Shown here: one piece after another, positions 26,853 to 39,500 of the stretch
Numbering within the stretch: the first letter of the stretch is position 1
Layout: each line of letters starts with the position of its first letter
NCBI RefSeq assembly: GCF_029813785.1
Contig: NZ_JARVKY010000030.1
Coordinates: 1-64,000, forward strand
From: Streptomyces sp. DH41
GTDB lineage: Bacteria; Actinomycetota; Actinomycetes; Streptomycetales; Streptomycetaceae
DNA length: 64,000 nt
Direction: 5' to 3'
Notes under the pieces: generated by a model
Databases searched by the model: none
What the model was told of the DNA's origin: nothing
Seen by the model: only the letters and a program-made list of their open reading frames with translations
Translations under genes and position numbers: made by a program

Positions 26853-27758
26853 CTACAGCCAGCCCGCGAACTCCAGCAGCAGCTCCGCGTCCTGCTCCCG
26901 CCCCACCCGGCGGGCCCGTACACCCGACTCGACGGCGCGGAACAGCGTCCAGCCGCGCAGCCGTTCCCGATCGACCTCCAGTGACTCCGCGAGCCGCTTG
27001 ACGCGGCGCCGGGTCGTCGAGGCGCCGGACGGCTGGGCGATGAGGTCCTCCACCCGGTCCCGCACCAGCCGCGCGAGATCGAAGGCGTTCTCGCCGACCA
27101 CCGGATCGGGACCCACGGCCAGCCACGGCATCCGCTCACCGGCGAGCACCTTGCTCTGCCGGAACGTGCCGTGCAGGAGCCGCTGCTCGGGCGGCGAGGC
27201 CAGCAGTTCGGCACGGGCCGCGAGCGCCGCGTCGACCAGGGGCGCCACCTCCGGGTCGGCCGCCGCTCCCGCCCGCATGGCCTCGGCCTGCCGCCCGGTC
27301 CGCTCGGCCACGGTCTCGAAGGGGTGACCGGCGGGCGGCTCCACCCACAGCCGCCGCAGCGTGCCCGCGGCCTCCAGCAGCGCCTTCGCCTCCGGCAGCG
27401 ACCGCACCGACACGTCCGGATGCAGCCGCTCCAGCAGCAGAACGCCCTCCGTGTCCGCGGTCTCCGCCTCGCGCAGCTGTACGGCGCCCAGCCCGCCCCA
27501 GTGGGCGAGCGCGGCCCGCTCGCTCTCCGGGCGCGCCCGGCGCGGGGCCAGCTTCAGCACGGCGGGCGTCCCGTCGGCCGTCCGCACCAGGACCACCAGA
27601 CTGCTGCGCCCGCCCGGCACCTGCACCCGCTCCACGGTCAACTCACGCAGCGCGACGGCCCGCTCCGCCGCTCCGGGCAGCTTCTCCAACCAGTCGTCAC
27701 CCTCCGGTGCCGCCTCACCGAGCGCCCTGACCAGACGCCGCGGCGGTTCGAAAGCCAT
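26853..27758 (-). CDS. APH(6)/hydroxyurea-kinase-like protein with lost catalytic residues
   Basis: Protein (301 aa) of the aminoglycoside/hydroxyurea phosphotransferase group. Fold features are present: VVLVRTADGTPAVLKLAP (lysine strand) and GENAFDLARLVRDR after the active site. However, the catalytic loop normally HGDxHxxN reads HGTFRQSK (residues 196-203), replacing the catalytic Asp by Thr and the metal-ligand Asn by Lys. The metal-binding Asp (usually IDP) is Gly in AVGPDPVVG. It is therefore probably a pseudokinase, not a resistance enzyme. Last gene of a minus-strand trio, 39 bp after the ferritin-like gene. Confidence 0.8.
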   Translation of the reverse strand: MAFEPPRRLVRALGEAAPEGDDWLEKLPGAAERAVALRELTVERVQVPGGRSSLVVLVRTADGTPAVLKLAPRRARPESERAALAHWGGLGAVQLREAETADTEGVLLLERLHPDVSVRSLPEAKALLEAAGTLRRLWVEPPAGHPFETVAERTGRQAEAMRAGAAADPEVAPLVDAALAARAELLASPPEQRLLHGTFRQSKVLAGERMPWLAVGPDPVVGENAFDLARLVRDRVEDLIAQPSGASTTRRRVKRLAESLEVDRERLRGWTLFRAVESGVRARRVGREQDAELLLEFAGWL

Positions 27759-27797
27759 GCGCGAGCCGTTCCCTTCCCGTACGGGCAGCCGTACGTG

Positions 27798-28400
27798 TTA
27801 CGCGGTCGGTGCCGCCTGAGCGGAAGCCGTGTCCTGGCCCGGGCCCGACGCCGCCCCTCGAACGGAGCCCGAAGCGGCACCCGCGGCGGAGCCCGAAGCC
27901 GGGCCTGAAGCGGAACCCGACGTCGGATCCGAGGCGGAGCCCGAAGCCGCGTCCGGCGTCGACGGGCTGTCGGCCCGTTCGGCGAGCCCAGGGAAGGCTA
28001 CGCTGCCGCCCCGCCACCGCACCGCCCGGACCGCTGCCTCGCGCAGCGCCCCGGCCGCCGTGGCCCGCCGGTCGCCCTCGGCCGCCCGCACCAGGTCGGA
28101 GTAGACCCCGGCCACCCGGTCCTCCAGCTCGGCCGCCAGCCGCAGGGCCGCCGCCGAGTCCGGCACCGTGAAGGGCAGCGCGTACCCGGCCGCCGCGGCG
28201 ACCGGCTTGCCGCCGAGGTCGCGCACCTCGCGCGCCAGCGCGTCCCGCCGCGCCCGATGGGCGTCGTACGCCGTCCGTGCCGCGCTGCGCCGTTCCTCGC
28301 CGATCCGTCCGCCGACGACCCCGTAGCCGTACACGGCCGCGTGCTCCGCGGCCAGCGCCGCCTGGAGGGCGTCCAGCTCCCGCTTCTCCGACTCGTTCAC
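27798..28400 (-). CDS. Ferritin-like DUF4439 protein with low-complexity tail
   Basis: About 140 residues of helices (DALQAALAAEHAAVYGYGVVGG; LAAELEDRVAGVYSDLVRAAE) match the DUF4439 ferritin-like domain, although few metal ligands are obvious. The last ~60 residues are a Ser/Ala/Gly/Pro repeat tail (SGSASGPASGSAAG). The 200-aa protein has no signal peptide. Its GTG start overlaps the stop of the upstream lipoprotein gene by 4 bp. Function unknown; coupling suggests a partnership with the lipoprotein. Confidence 0.75.
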   Translation of the reverse strand: MNESEKRELDALQAALAAEHAAVYGYGVVGGRIGEERRSAARTAYDAHRARRDALAREVRDLGGKPVAAAAGYALPFTVPDSAAALRLAAELEDRVAGVYSDLVRAAEGDRRATAAGALREAAVRAVRWRGGSVAFPGLAERADSPSTPDAASGSASDPTSGSASGPASGSAAGAASGSVRGAASGPGQDTASAQAAPTA

Positions 28401-28948
28401 CCGTCAGCCTCCGTCAGCAGATACACGTGCGCCGCCCCGGCCGCCGTCACCGAGGCCAGCAGCCGCGCCAACTCGCCCGGCACCTCCAGCAGCGCCTCGG
28501 CCCGCCGGTCGGCCAGCTCCCGCTCGGCGGCGGCGAGCAGGGCCAGGGCGTCCTTCTCGGTCGTCGGCACGGCGCCGGAACCGTCCCCCGGACCGGCGGC
28601 CCGCGCGGAGACCGAGGGCGACGCCTCGGACGGCCCGGACGCCTCGGGCGAGGCCGAGGGCACGGCGCCGAACGCCTCCGCGTGCCGTACGACCTCGGCG
28701 TGCAACGGCCGCAGCCGCTCCGCCAGCCCAGGGTGCGCGGCCATCACCGTCGCGTACCGTCCGGCCAGTCCCTCGCTGTCCCGGGCCGCACGCGCGCGTG
28801 CCCGGTCGGCGGCCGGCGGATCGTCCTCCTTGCCACCGGAGCCCGGCCCGCCGGTACAGCCGACGAGCAGGGCGGCCCCGGCGGCCGACGCGAGGAGGCT
28901 TCTTCGGCGCGGCCCCGAGGGCAGGCGCGGCGATGAGGAAAACGACAC
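28397..28948 (-). CDS. Secreted lipoprotein, helical, unknown function
   Basis: Lipoprotein of 183 aa. The signal has an Arg-rich start (GPRRRSLLAS), hydrophobic stretch and lipobox LLVGC, followed by a Gly-rich linker. The mature part is helical (GLAGRYATVMAAHPGLAERL; ELARLLASVTAAGAAHVYLL) and resembles a second ferritin-like bundle related to the downstream DUF4439 protein, which is tentative. The GTG start at 28948 has GAGGA upstream; longer in-frame starts give no signal peptide. Divergent from rimP. Confidence 0.72.
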   Translation of the reverse strand: MSFSSSPRLPSGPRRRSLLASAAGAALLVGCTGGPGSGGKEDDPPAADRARARAARDSEGLAGRYATVMAAHPGLAERLRPLHAEVVRHAEAFGAVPSASPEASGPSEASPSVSARAAGPGDGSGAVPTTEKDALALLAAAERELADRRAEALLEVPGELARLLASVTAAGAAHVYLLTEADG

Positions 28949-29190
28949 GGCAGACGTCCTCGACAGGCTCGTACGGAAGCGAAGGCAAAGCGACGGGCAA
29001 AGCGACGGGCGACGCGGCGGGACCCCGCGGTGCGGCCTGCCGGTGATCACGGTACCCGGGCTCCGCCCGGGCACCACTCATCGGCACCGCCGTGCCCGGG
29101 GTGGACGGCAACACCCCTCGGGACCGGATACCCTTTGACCAGACACGCGCACCGTCCCACAACAGCACACGCGGCCGAGGAGTCACCCGG

Positions 29191-29736
29191 ATGAGCACCA
29201 CCCAGAGCGAGAGGCTGCGAGAGCTGCTGGAGCCGCTCGTCGCCTCCCAGGGCCTGGACCTCGAAGAGATCGCGGTGGACTCGGTCGGCCGCAAGCGTGT
29301 GCTGAGTGTCGTCGTCGACTCCGACACCGGTGCGGACCTGGACCGGATCGCCGATGTGAGCCGCGCGCTCTCGGCGAAGCTCGACGAGACCGACGCGATG
29401 GGCGAGGGGGAGTACACCCTCGAGGTCGGCACCCCGGGCGCGGAGCGCTCCCTCACCGAGCACCGCCACTACGTGCGCGCCACGGACCGCCTCGTGCGGT
29501 TCCAGCTCCACGAGGGCGGGGAAGTGGTCGCGCGCATCCTCGACGTGGACGACGACGGACTCGACCTCGAAGTGCCCGGAGTGAAGGGCCGCAAGGCCAC
29601 CACCCGCAGACTCGCCTTCGGCGACATCGACAAGGCACGCGTCCAGGTCGAGTTCAGCCGCAAGGACACGAAGAACAGCAAGAACAGCGACACCGACAAC
29701 GACACGAACGACACAACGGAAGACGAGGAGGCGTAG
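29191..29736 (+). CDS. rimP: Ribosome maturation factor RimP
   Basis: RimP (181 aa) assists 30S subunit maturation. Segments GLDLEEIAVDSVGRKRVLSVVVDSD and LEVGTPGAERSLTEHRHY are family hallmarks. The last ~30 residues are polar and Asn/Thr/Asp-rich. The ATG at 29191 has GAGGAG upstream. Directly followed by nusA with two bases between stop and start, the usual operon order. Confidence 0.95.
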   Translation: MSTTQSERLRELLEPLVASQGLDLEEIAVDSVGRKRVLSVVVDSDTGADLDRIADVSRALSAKLDETDAMGEGEYTLEVGTPGAERSLTEHRHYVRATDRLVRFQLHEGGEVVARILDVDDDGLDLEVPGVKGRKATTRRLAFGDIDKARVQVEFSRKDTKNSKNSDTDNDTNDTTEDEEA

Positions 29737-29738
29737 CC

Positions 29739-30743
29739 GTGGACATTGACATGAGCGCCCTGCGGGGCTTGGTGCGGGAGAAGGAGATCTCCTTCGACCT
29801 GCTGGTCGGAGCGATCGAGTCGGCCCTCCTCATCGCCTACCACCGCACCGAGGGAAGCCGCCGGCACGCGCGCGTGGAGCTCAACCGGGAGACCGGTCAT
29901 GTGACCGTGTGGGCGAAGGAGGACCCGGACGACCTCGAAGAGGGCCAGCAGGCCCGCGAGTTCGACGACACCCCGTCCGACTTCGGCCGTATCGCCGCCA
30001 CCACCGCCAAGCAGGTCATCCTGCAGCGGCTGCGCGACGCCGAGGACGACGCGACGCTCGGCGAGTACGCCGGCCGCGAGGGCGACATCGTCACCGGCGT
30101 GGTCCAGCAGGGCCGCGACCCGAAGAACGTGCTCGTCGACATCGGCAAGCTCGAGGCCATCCTGCCCGTGCAGGAGCAGGTGCCGGGCGAGACCTACCCG
30201 CACGGCACGCGGCTGCGTTCGTACGTCGTCCGGGTGGCGAAGGGCGTGCGCGGTCCGTCCGTGACGCTGTCGCGGACGCACCCCAACCTGGTGAAGAAGC
30301 TCTTCGCCCTGGAGGTGCCCGAGATCGCCGACGGATCCGTCGAGATCTCCGCGATCGCCCGCGAGGCCGGCCACCGCACCAAGATCGCCGTACGCTCCAC
30401 CCGCTCGGGCCTGAACGCCAAGGGTGCCTGCATCGGCCCCATGGGCGGCCGGGTGCGCAATGTCATGGGCGAGCTGAACGGCGAGAAGATCGACATCGTC
30501 GACTGGTCGGACGACCCGGCCGAGATGGTGGCGAACGCGCTCTCCCCGGCCCGCGTCTCCAAGGTGGAGGTCGTGGACCTGGCGGCCCGTTCCGCACGCG
30601 TCATCGTGCCCGACTACCAGCTGTCGCTGGCGATCGGCAAGGAGGGCCAGAACGCCCGCCTCGCCGCCAGGCTGACCGGCTGGCGGATCGATATCCGGCC
30701 GGACACCGAGCTGCCGTCCGACCAGTCGTCGGAGCGTTCGTAG
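29739..30743 (+). CDS. nusA: Transcription termination/antitermination factor NusA
   Basis: NusA (334 aa) binds RNA polymerase and RNA, controlling pausing, termination and antitermination. The N-terminal polymerase-binding domain is followed by S1 (EYAGREGDIVTGVVQQGRDP) and two KH domains (AIAREAGHRTKIAV; YQLSLAIGKEGQNARLAARLTGW). It lacks the C-terminal acidic repeats of E. coli, as usual for actinobacteria. GTG start with GAGGAGG upstream. Confidence 0.97.
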   Translation: MDIDMSALRGLVREKEISFDLLVGAIESALLIAYHRTEGSRRHARVELNRETGHVTVWAKEDPDDLEEGQQAREFDDTPSDFGRIAATTAKQVILQRLRDAEDDATLGEYAGREGDIVTGVVQQGRDPKNVLVDIGKLEAILPVQEQVPGETYPHGTRLRSYVVRVAKGVRGPSVTLSRTHPNLVKKLFALEVPEIADGSVEISAIAREAGHRTKIAVRSTRSGLNAKGACIGPMGGRVRNVMGELNGEKIDIVDWSDDPAEMVANALSPARVSKVEVVDLAARSARVIVPDYQLSLAIGKEGQNARLAARLTGWRIDIRPDTELPSDQSSERS

Positions 30744-30764
30744 GAGCGGTTGGGGGAGTGGTCC

Positions 30765-30786
30765 GACGGGCCGTCGACGGCCCGTC
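30765..30786. repeat. 22-bp perfect palindrome between nusA and ylxR
   Basis: GACGGGCC, GTCGAC and GGCCCGTC together make an uninterrupted palindrome 22 bp after the nusA stop, in a 164-bp gap that also carries CCCC-AAA-GGGG. It could act as an RNA hairpin that partly terminates or stabilises the upstream message, or as a protein-binding site. Confidence 0.6.
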
Positions 30787-30907
30787 GACGGGCCGCGGGG
30801 AATAGATCCAAGCCGCACGACGCTGAGATCACGACAGCTTTGCGTGCGGTATGTGTTCGATTCTTGCCCCAAAGGGGTGAGGTCGGTCCGGGGAGGTAGA
30901 CTTAAGA

Positions 30908-31189
30908 GTGTCTGGCCGGACACGTACCCGAGCATGCCCTGAGCGCACCTGCGTGGGGTGCCGGGAGCGAGCGGTCAAGCGCGAGCTGCTGCGCACTGTG
31001 GCGGTCGAGGGTCATTGCACCCCCGATCCACGCGGTACGCTGCCCGGCCGGGGTGCCTACGTGCACCCCGCACCGGTCTGTGTCGACCAGGCAGTGCGCC
31101 GCAAGGCGTTCCCGCGGGCGCTCCGCGTCCCGGGGCCGCTCGACGTAAAGGCGTTGCGCCGCTACGTCGAGCAGGCACAGGGTTGCTGA
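30908..31189 (+). CDS. ylxR: YlxR family RNA-binding protein (DUF448)
   Basis: Small basic protein (93 aa) of the YlxR family, encoded between nusA and infB in many bacteria. Motifs CVGCRERAVKRELLR and PGRGAYVHP are diagnostic. Structures of the family suggest RNA binding, and a regulator role has been proposed. GTG start. It is separated from infB by 173 bp of leader sequence. Confidence 0.9.
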   Translation: MSGRTRTRACPERTCVGCRERAVKRELLRTVAVEGHCTPDPRGTLPGRGAYVHPAPVCVDQAVRRKAFPRALRVPGPLDVKALRRYVEQAQGC

Positions 31190-31362
31190 CAGCAGCATGT
31201 GAGCAACGTGCCAAGGAAGAGAGCCGCGCGGATCCCCGTGCGGCCTGGTACCTCGCGAAGTGAAAGCAGGTCGAGATTGCGATGAGCACTCGATGAGTAC
31301 GCGATGAGTACGCCCATGAACTAGCGACGGTCCGGACGCAACCCGGACCTAAGAGGAGCGAA
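31190..31362 (+). promoter_or_regulatory. infB leader with short repeats and hairpin at the ribosome site
   Basis: Contains three CGATGAG units (31280, 31291, 31302; 11-bp steps) and a 7-bp stem GGTCCGG/CCGGACC (31329-31335 and 31343-31349) ending one base before AAGAGGAG, the infB ribosome-binding site. The hairpin could tune initiation of infB translation. Confidence 0.5.
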
Positions 31363-34467
<3,105 letters not shown>

Positions 34468-34495
34468 CAGCCCCGACTTCTTCAGACGGTGCGGC

Positions 34496-34539
34496 CCGGG
34501 GCCGGTCGGCGGAGAGTAAACTCCGTCGATCGGCCCCGG
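34496..34539 (+). terminator. Nested hairpin after infB
   Basis: Outer arms CCGGGGCCGGTCG and CGATCGGCCCCGG pair with one G-U, and inner CGGAG/CTCCG closes over AGTAAA. A candidate terminator or processing site between infB and ylxP. Confidence 0.65.
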
Positions 34540-34563
34540 CCGTTCGTTGTACGGTTCTGATGT

Positions 34564-34585
34564 CCCCGCCACATGGATGGCGGGG
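34564..34585 (+). terminator. Second hairpin between infB and ylxP
   Basis: CCCCGCCA and TGGCGGGG form a perfect 8-bp stem with loop CATGGA, 39 bp before the ylxP start codon. Two hairpins in a row suggest partial uncoupling of infB from the genes downstream. Confidence 0.5.
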
Positions 34586-34623
34586 CCATCGATCCCGGGC
34601 CGGCGGGTGAACCGGTTGCAGAC

Positions 34624-34917
34624 ATGTATGTGGGGACGCTGTCCTTCGACCTCCTCCTCGGCGACGTACATTCGCTGAAGGAGAAGCGCTCCGTCGTCCG
34701 CCCGATCGTCGCCGAGCTCCAGCGGAAGTACGCGGTGAGCGCGGCCGAGGTGGAGCACATGGACCTCCATCGCAGGGCCGTCGTCGGCCTGGCCGTGGTG
34801 TCCGGCGACGCGGGGCACCTCTCCGACGTACTCGACCGGTGCGAGCGGCTGGTGGCCGGCCGCCCCGAGGTGGAGCTGCTGTCCGTCAGACGGCGCATCC
34901 ACGGCGACGACGACTGA
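34624..34917 (+). CDS. DUF503 (YlxP-like) protein
   Basis: Small protein (97 aa) of the DUF503/YlxP family found beside infB and rbfA in many Gram-positives. It begins MYVGTLSFDLLLGDVHSLKEKR, the family signature. A role in ribosome assembly is suspected from context only. The ATG at 34624 fits the conserved N-terminus, although no strong ribosome site was seen. 51 bp before rbfA. Confidence 0.88.
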   Translation: MYVGTLSFDLLLGDVHSLKEKRSVVRPIVAELQRKYAVSAAEVEHMDLHRRAVVGLAVVSGDAGHLSDVLDRCERLVAGRPEVELLSVRRRIHGDDD

Positions 34918-34968
34918 CCAGGAAACGCGCGAGAAGCGCGGAAGAAAGAAAGAACGGGAGACGGACCA

Positions 34969-35442
34969 GTGGCCGACAACGCGCGGGCGAAAAGGCTGGC
35001 GGACCTCATCCGAGAGGTGGTGGCCCAGAAGCTGCAGCGCGGGATCAAGGACCCGCGCCTCGGCTCGCACGTCACCATCACGGACACCCGGGTCACGGGT
35101 GACCTGCGGGAGGCGACCGTCTTCTACACGGTGTACGGGGACGACGAGGAGCGGGCCGCCGCGAGCGCGGGCCTGGAGAGCGCCAAGGGCATCCTGCGCT
35201 CCGAGGTCGGCAAGGCGGCGGGCGTGAAGTTCACGCCGACCCTCACCTTCGTCATGGACGCCCTCCCGGACACCGCCCGGAACATCGAGGACCTCCTCGA
35301 CAAGGCGCGCCAGTCCGACGAGAAGGTCCGCGAGGTGTCCGCGGGCGCGGCGTACGCCGGTGAGGCGGACCCGTACCGCAAGCCGGGCGAGTCCGACGAC
35401 GAGGCCGCCGACGCCGACGAGACGGACGACACCGCTAAATGA
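34969..35442 (+). CDS. rbfA: Ribosome-binding factor A
   Basis: RbfA (157 aa) binds the 30S subunit and helps process the 16S rRNA 5' end. The KH-like core contains VAQKLQRGIKDPRLG, ITDTRVTGDLREATVFYTVYG and PTLTFVMDALPDTARNIEDLL. The final ~30 residues are an acidic tail (DEAADADETDDTAK). GTG start with GGGAGA. Overlaps truB by 4 bp (ATGA). Confidence 0.95.
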   Translation: MADNARAKRLADLIREVVAQKLQRGIKDPRLGSHVTITDTRVTGDLREATVFYTVYGDDEERAAASAGLESAKGILRSEVGKAAGVKFTPTLTFVMDALPDTARNIEDLLDKARQSDEKVREVSAGAAYAGEADPYRKPGESDDEAADADETDDTAK

Positions 35443-36344
35443 CCGACAAGCACCCCACGCCCGACGGCCTTGTCATCGTCGACAAGCCGTCGGGCTTCAC
35501 TTCGCACGACGTCGTCGCCAAGATGCGGGGCATCGCCCGCACCCGGCGCGTCGGGCACGCGGGCACGCTCGACCCGATGGCGACGGGCGTCCTGGTCCTC
35601 GGTGTGGAGCGAGCGACCAAGCTCCTCGGGCACCTCGCCCTCACCGAGAAGGAGTACCTGGGCACGATCAGGCTCGGGCAGACGACGCCGACCGACGACG
35701 CCGAGGGCGAGATCACGGGGTCGGTGGACGCCTCGAAGGTCACCCGGGACGCCGTCGACGCGACCGTCGCCACCCTGACCGGCGACATCATGCAGGTGCC
35801 GTCCAAGGTCAGCGCCATCAAGATCAACGGCGTGCGCTCCTACAAGCGGGCGCGCGAGGGCGAGGAGTTCGAGATCCCCGCCCGCCCCGTCACCGTCTCC
35901 TCCTTCGAGGTGTACGACGTCCGGGAAGCCGTCGCCGAGGACGGCACCCCGGTGCTGGACCTGGTGGTCTCGGTGGTCTGCTCCTCCGGCACCTACATCC
36001 GGGCCCTCGCCCGCGACCTGGGCGCCGGCCTCGGCGTCGGCGGCCACCTCACCGCCCTGCGCCGCACCCGCGTCGGCCCGTACAAACTGGACGCCGCGAG
36101 GACGCTGGACCAGCACCAGCAGGAACTGACCGTCATGCCGATCGCGGACGCGGCCACCGCCGCCTTCCCGCGCTGGGACGTGGACACCAGGCGGGCCCGG
36201 CTGCTCACCAACGGCGTACGGCTGGAGATGCCCGACACGTACGCGGGCGCCGGTGCCGTCGCCGTCTTCGGCCCCGAGGGCCGCTTCCTCGCGCTCGTGG
36301 AGGAGCACCGGGGCAAGGCGAAGAGCCTGGCCATCTTCGGCTGA
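35439..36344 (+). CDS. truB: tRNA pseudouridine-55 synthase
   Basis: TruB (301 aa) makes pseudouridine 55 in the T-arm of tRNAs. The catalytic Asp lies in RVGHAGTLDPMATGVL. Further motifs are GLVIVDKPSGFTSHDVVAKM, the KEYLG strand, and SSGTYIRALARDLG. The C-terminal domain ends in VEEHRGKAKSLAIFG. Translationally coupled to rbfA and followed by a terminator-like hairpin. Confidence 0.97.
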   Translation: MTDKHPTPDGLVIVDKPSGFTSHDVVAKMRGIARTRRVGHAGTLDPMATGVLVLGVERATKLLGHLALTEKEYLGTIRLGQTTPTDDAEGEITGSVDASKVTRDAVDATVATLTGDIMQVPSKVSAIKINGVRSYKRAREGEEFEIPARPVTVSSFEVYDVREAVAEDGTPVLDLVVSVVCSSGTYIRALARDLGAGLGVGGHLTALRRTRVGPYKLDAARTLDQHQQELTVMPIADAATAAFPRWDVDTRRARLLTNGVRLEMPDTYAGAGAVAVFGPEGRFLALVEEHRGKAKSLAIFG

Positions 36345-36368
36345 GCCGACCCGCCCCCACCTCCCGCC

Positions 36369-36411
36369 CGTGGAGCGGCGAGCACGGGGTCCTCACTGCC
36401 GCCGCTCCACG
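36369..36411 (+). terminator. Hairpin after truB
   Basis: CGTGGAGCGGCG (36369-36380) and CGCCGCTCCACG (36400-36411) form a perfect 12-bp stem with a 19-nt loop, 24 bp after the truB stop. It probably ends the ylxP-rbfA-truB message before the STAND gene. Confidence 0.72.
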
Positions 36412-36596
36412 GTCCCCCCTCGGTTCCCCCACCCCAGGGTGTATCCAACCCACCCCTTCTGTTCACCCGTCCGGGCAGGCGCTCGGAGTGAACCGGGGGA
36501 GTGGAAGGGGGCGCGTTCGCCACGGGATCTGTCTCGCTGATCATCAGGCGCCTACCGTCGAACACACAGCACGGGTGTACGCGGGGAGGCTCGACG

Positions 36597-39500
36597 ATGG
36601 CGTCGCGGAACCGGTCCCGGGAGGCGGCGGGCGGCAGGGCAGGACAGCCGTCCCGGGACAGCTCCAGGGACCCGCGCGGTGGGCGGGAAGCGCACGGCGG
36701 GCCACCGGCCGTCCGGGAGGCCGACCCGACGCGTGGCGCGCCCGACGAGGCGCTGATCCGCGTCCACGACCTCGCCGGCCGCCCCCGAGGCACCGGATTC
36801 GTCGCCGACCACCACGGCACGGTGATCACCAGCCACGAAGCGGTCGACGGTCTGTCCCGGCTCGTACTGAGCACCGCCGAACACCGCCGCCGCGTCGTGG
36901 CCGCCGCCGACGTGACCCCGTTGCCCGCCCTCGGCCTGGCCCTCGTACGCACCGAGGGCCTCGGCGTCGATCCGCTGCCCGTCAGCGTGCGGGGCCGGGT
37001 CGAGGCCGGTACCTACGTGCGGATCGCCGCCGGCGGCTGGCGAGAGGCCCGCGTCCTGGGCACCACCGACGTCCACTACGCGGCCACAGACCGCTTCCAC
37101 GTCCTGTGCGACGCCCTGGAGCTTGCGCTCGGCACATCGGGGCGGGACGCGCTGCGCCTCGGCGGCGGCGCGGCCGGCGGACCGGTGCTCGACATCGCGA
37201 CCGGCGCCGTGCTCGGCGTCCTCGGCACCGCCCTGAGCTCCGGACACAGCGACGTCGGCTTCGCCGTGCCCCTGCTCCCCGCCCCCGGCCCCCTCGCCGG
37301 CCTCCTCGCCGAGAACGCGGCGACGGTCCCGGCCTACGGCGCCGACCTCAATCTGGCCGGCGTACTCGAACTGACGGCGACCTCGGTGGGGCAGGACGGT
37401 CCGCCGGGGGCGGTGGCGCGCGGTGGGGGCGCGGGTGCGCGTGCGGGTGCGGTTGCGTTCGGGGGCGCGGGCGCGGACATGTGTGTGGGTGCTGGTCTCG
37501 GTGCCGGTCCCACCGCGGGTGCCGGTCTCGTAACCGGTGTCGGTGCGGGACCCGGGGCCGGCCCGGGTCTCGTGGTGCCGGTCGAGCGGGCCGCTGTGAC
37601 ACGGGAGTTCGCCGCCTTCGCCACGAGCCGCGCCAGTGTGCTCGGGCTGGTCGGCGCGCCCGGCAGCGGCCGTACGACCGAGCTGGCGGCCCTCGCCGCC
37701 CGCCGTTCCCGGGGCACCGAACCGGCGCCCACGCTGTGGCTGCGCGGCGCCGACCTGCGCGACGACGACATGTCGCTGGCGGACGCGGCCCGCAGGGCGC
37801 TGGCCCGGGCCGCCCGCATCGTGTCGGCCTCGGACCGTTCCCGTCCCGCCGGCCTCGGCGACATCACCCCGGAGCGCCTCGCCCACCTCGCCCGCGCCGC
37901 CGGGCGACCGCTGCTGCTCCTGCTCGACAGCCCCGAGGAGATGCCGCCGGTCCTGGCCCACCGCCTCCCCGAGTGGACCGAGGGCACGGCGACGTGGCTG
38001 CGGGAGACGGGGGCGCGGCTCGTGGTGGCATGCCGGGCGGAGTACTGGGAGCGGGCGGGCGCGGAGTTCCCGCGGGAGCTGTTGTACGGGGCGGTGACGG
38101 GGGAGCCGGCGTCCCGGCCGATTGCCGGAGCGTCGCGGGCCGCCTCGGCGGTGGGGGAGCGGTCGTCGTCCGGGCGGGGCGTGGGTGTGCCGCCACCCCG
38201 GGCGGCCGTCACCACCGGGGGACCGGGGTCCGGACCGGCCTTCGGGGAAGCGTGCCCCTGGCAGGACGGAGCAGCGGGAGAGCAGCCCGGGACGGTCGGC
38301 GGCGGGGACTGCTCCGCTCTGCTCGCGGGCGGGGCACCGCGCGCGGCCTCGGCCGGTGACGGGCCATGGCCGGCGTCGACCGGCCCAGTGCCGTGTGCGT
38401 GTGGTGCCGCGGGTGGGCCGGACTCGTCGTCGGGGGCGGCCGGTGGAGAGCCGTGCCCGCCGGGGCCCACCGACCGATGGCGGTCGTCCGGACCGGATGC
38501 CGCTGCTCTCCGGACGGAAACCGATGAGCTCGGACCGGAAGCCGCCGGCCGGCGGCCGGATGCCGCCGAGCCCGGGGCCGGTGCCCTCGGCGCGGGTCTC
38601 CCGCCCTGCGTCCGACTCGGCGACCTGGGCGACGACGAGGCCGGAGAGGCGCGCGCACGGTACCGCGTACCGGAGGGCGCCCTGGCCGACCCGGACAGTC
38701 GGCACCCCCTCACCCTCCGCCTGCTCTCGGAGGTCCACGCCTGCCTCCCCGGCTCCCCGCCACCCGCCCGTGTCGACCGGGACGCGGTGTTCGCGGCCCA
38801 CCTGGACCTGATGTGCCTGCGCGTCGCGACCCGGCTGGCCGGGGAGAACGGCCTGCGCGGTACCGCCGTACGGCGACTGGCGGCCAAGGTCTCCGGACAG
38901 GTCCACGAGGCGGCCCGGCGCAGTCTCGGCCCCGGGCAGGGCGAGCTCGACCGGGAGTCGTTCGAGACGGTCTTCCCCTGGGGACCGGCACCCGCCCGGC
39001 TCGGCGGCGGCACGGGATGGGCCTCCGCCGTGCTCGCCGAGGGCCTCCTCGTGCCCGCCGGCGGCGGCTACCGCTTCGCGCACGAGGAATTCGCCGACTG
39101 GATCCAGGGCACCCACCTCGACCTGGACGAGGCCCTGCGCGCTCTCGTCCACCGCCGCGGCACCCCGCACGACACGCACACCCTCCCCGTGCCGCACCAC
39201 CGCATCGGCCCCGTCACCGAGGCCGTGCTGCTCCTCGCGCGTCAGCACGGCATCCCCCAACTCGCGCTGACACTCGAGGAGCTGGTGAACGCCCTCGACG
39301 CCGACCCGCACTCCTGGTGGGCAGCCCGGCTGCTCGCCCAGGTGCTGACGCGCGTACCCGACGCGACGCCGTACACGGAGGTGCTGCGGCTGCTGGCCGA
39401 GGGCATCGCGGAGCGGAGGGCCGGCGGCGAAGGGCGGTCCGGGAGCGAAGGGCGGTCCGCGCCGGAGGGGTTCGGGCCCGCCTTCTGGACGGGCCTGCGG

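Noticed and set aside
26853..27758. Aminoglycoside resistance gene
   Set aside because: Catalytic Asp and Asn are substituted; resistance function is not supported.
36597..37330. Active trypsin-like protease
   Set aside because: Ser, His and Asp positions of the catalytic triad do not match; called degenerate instead.
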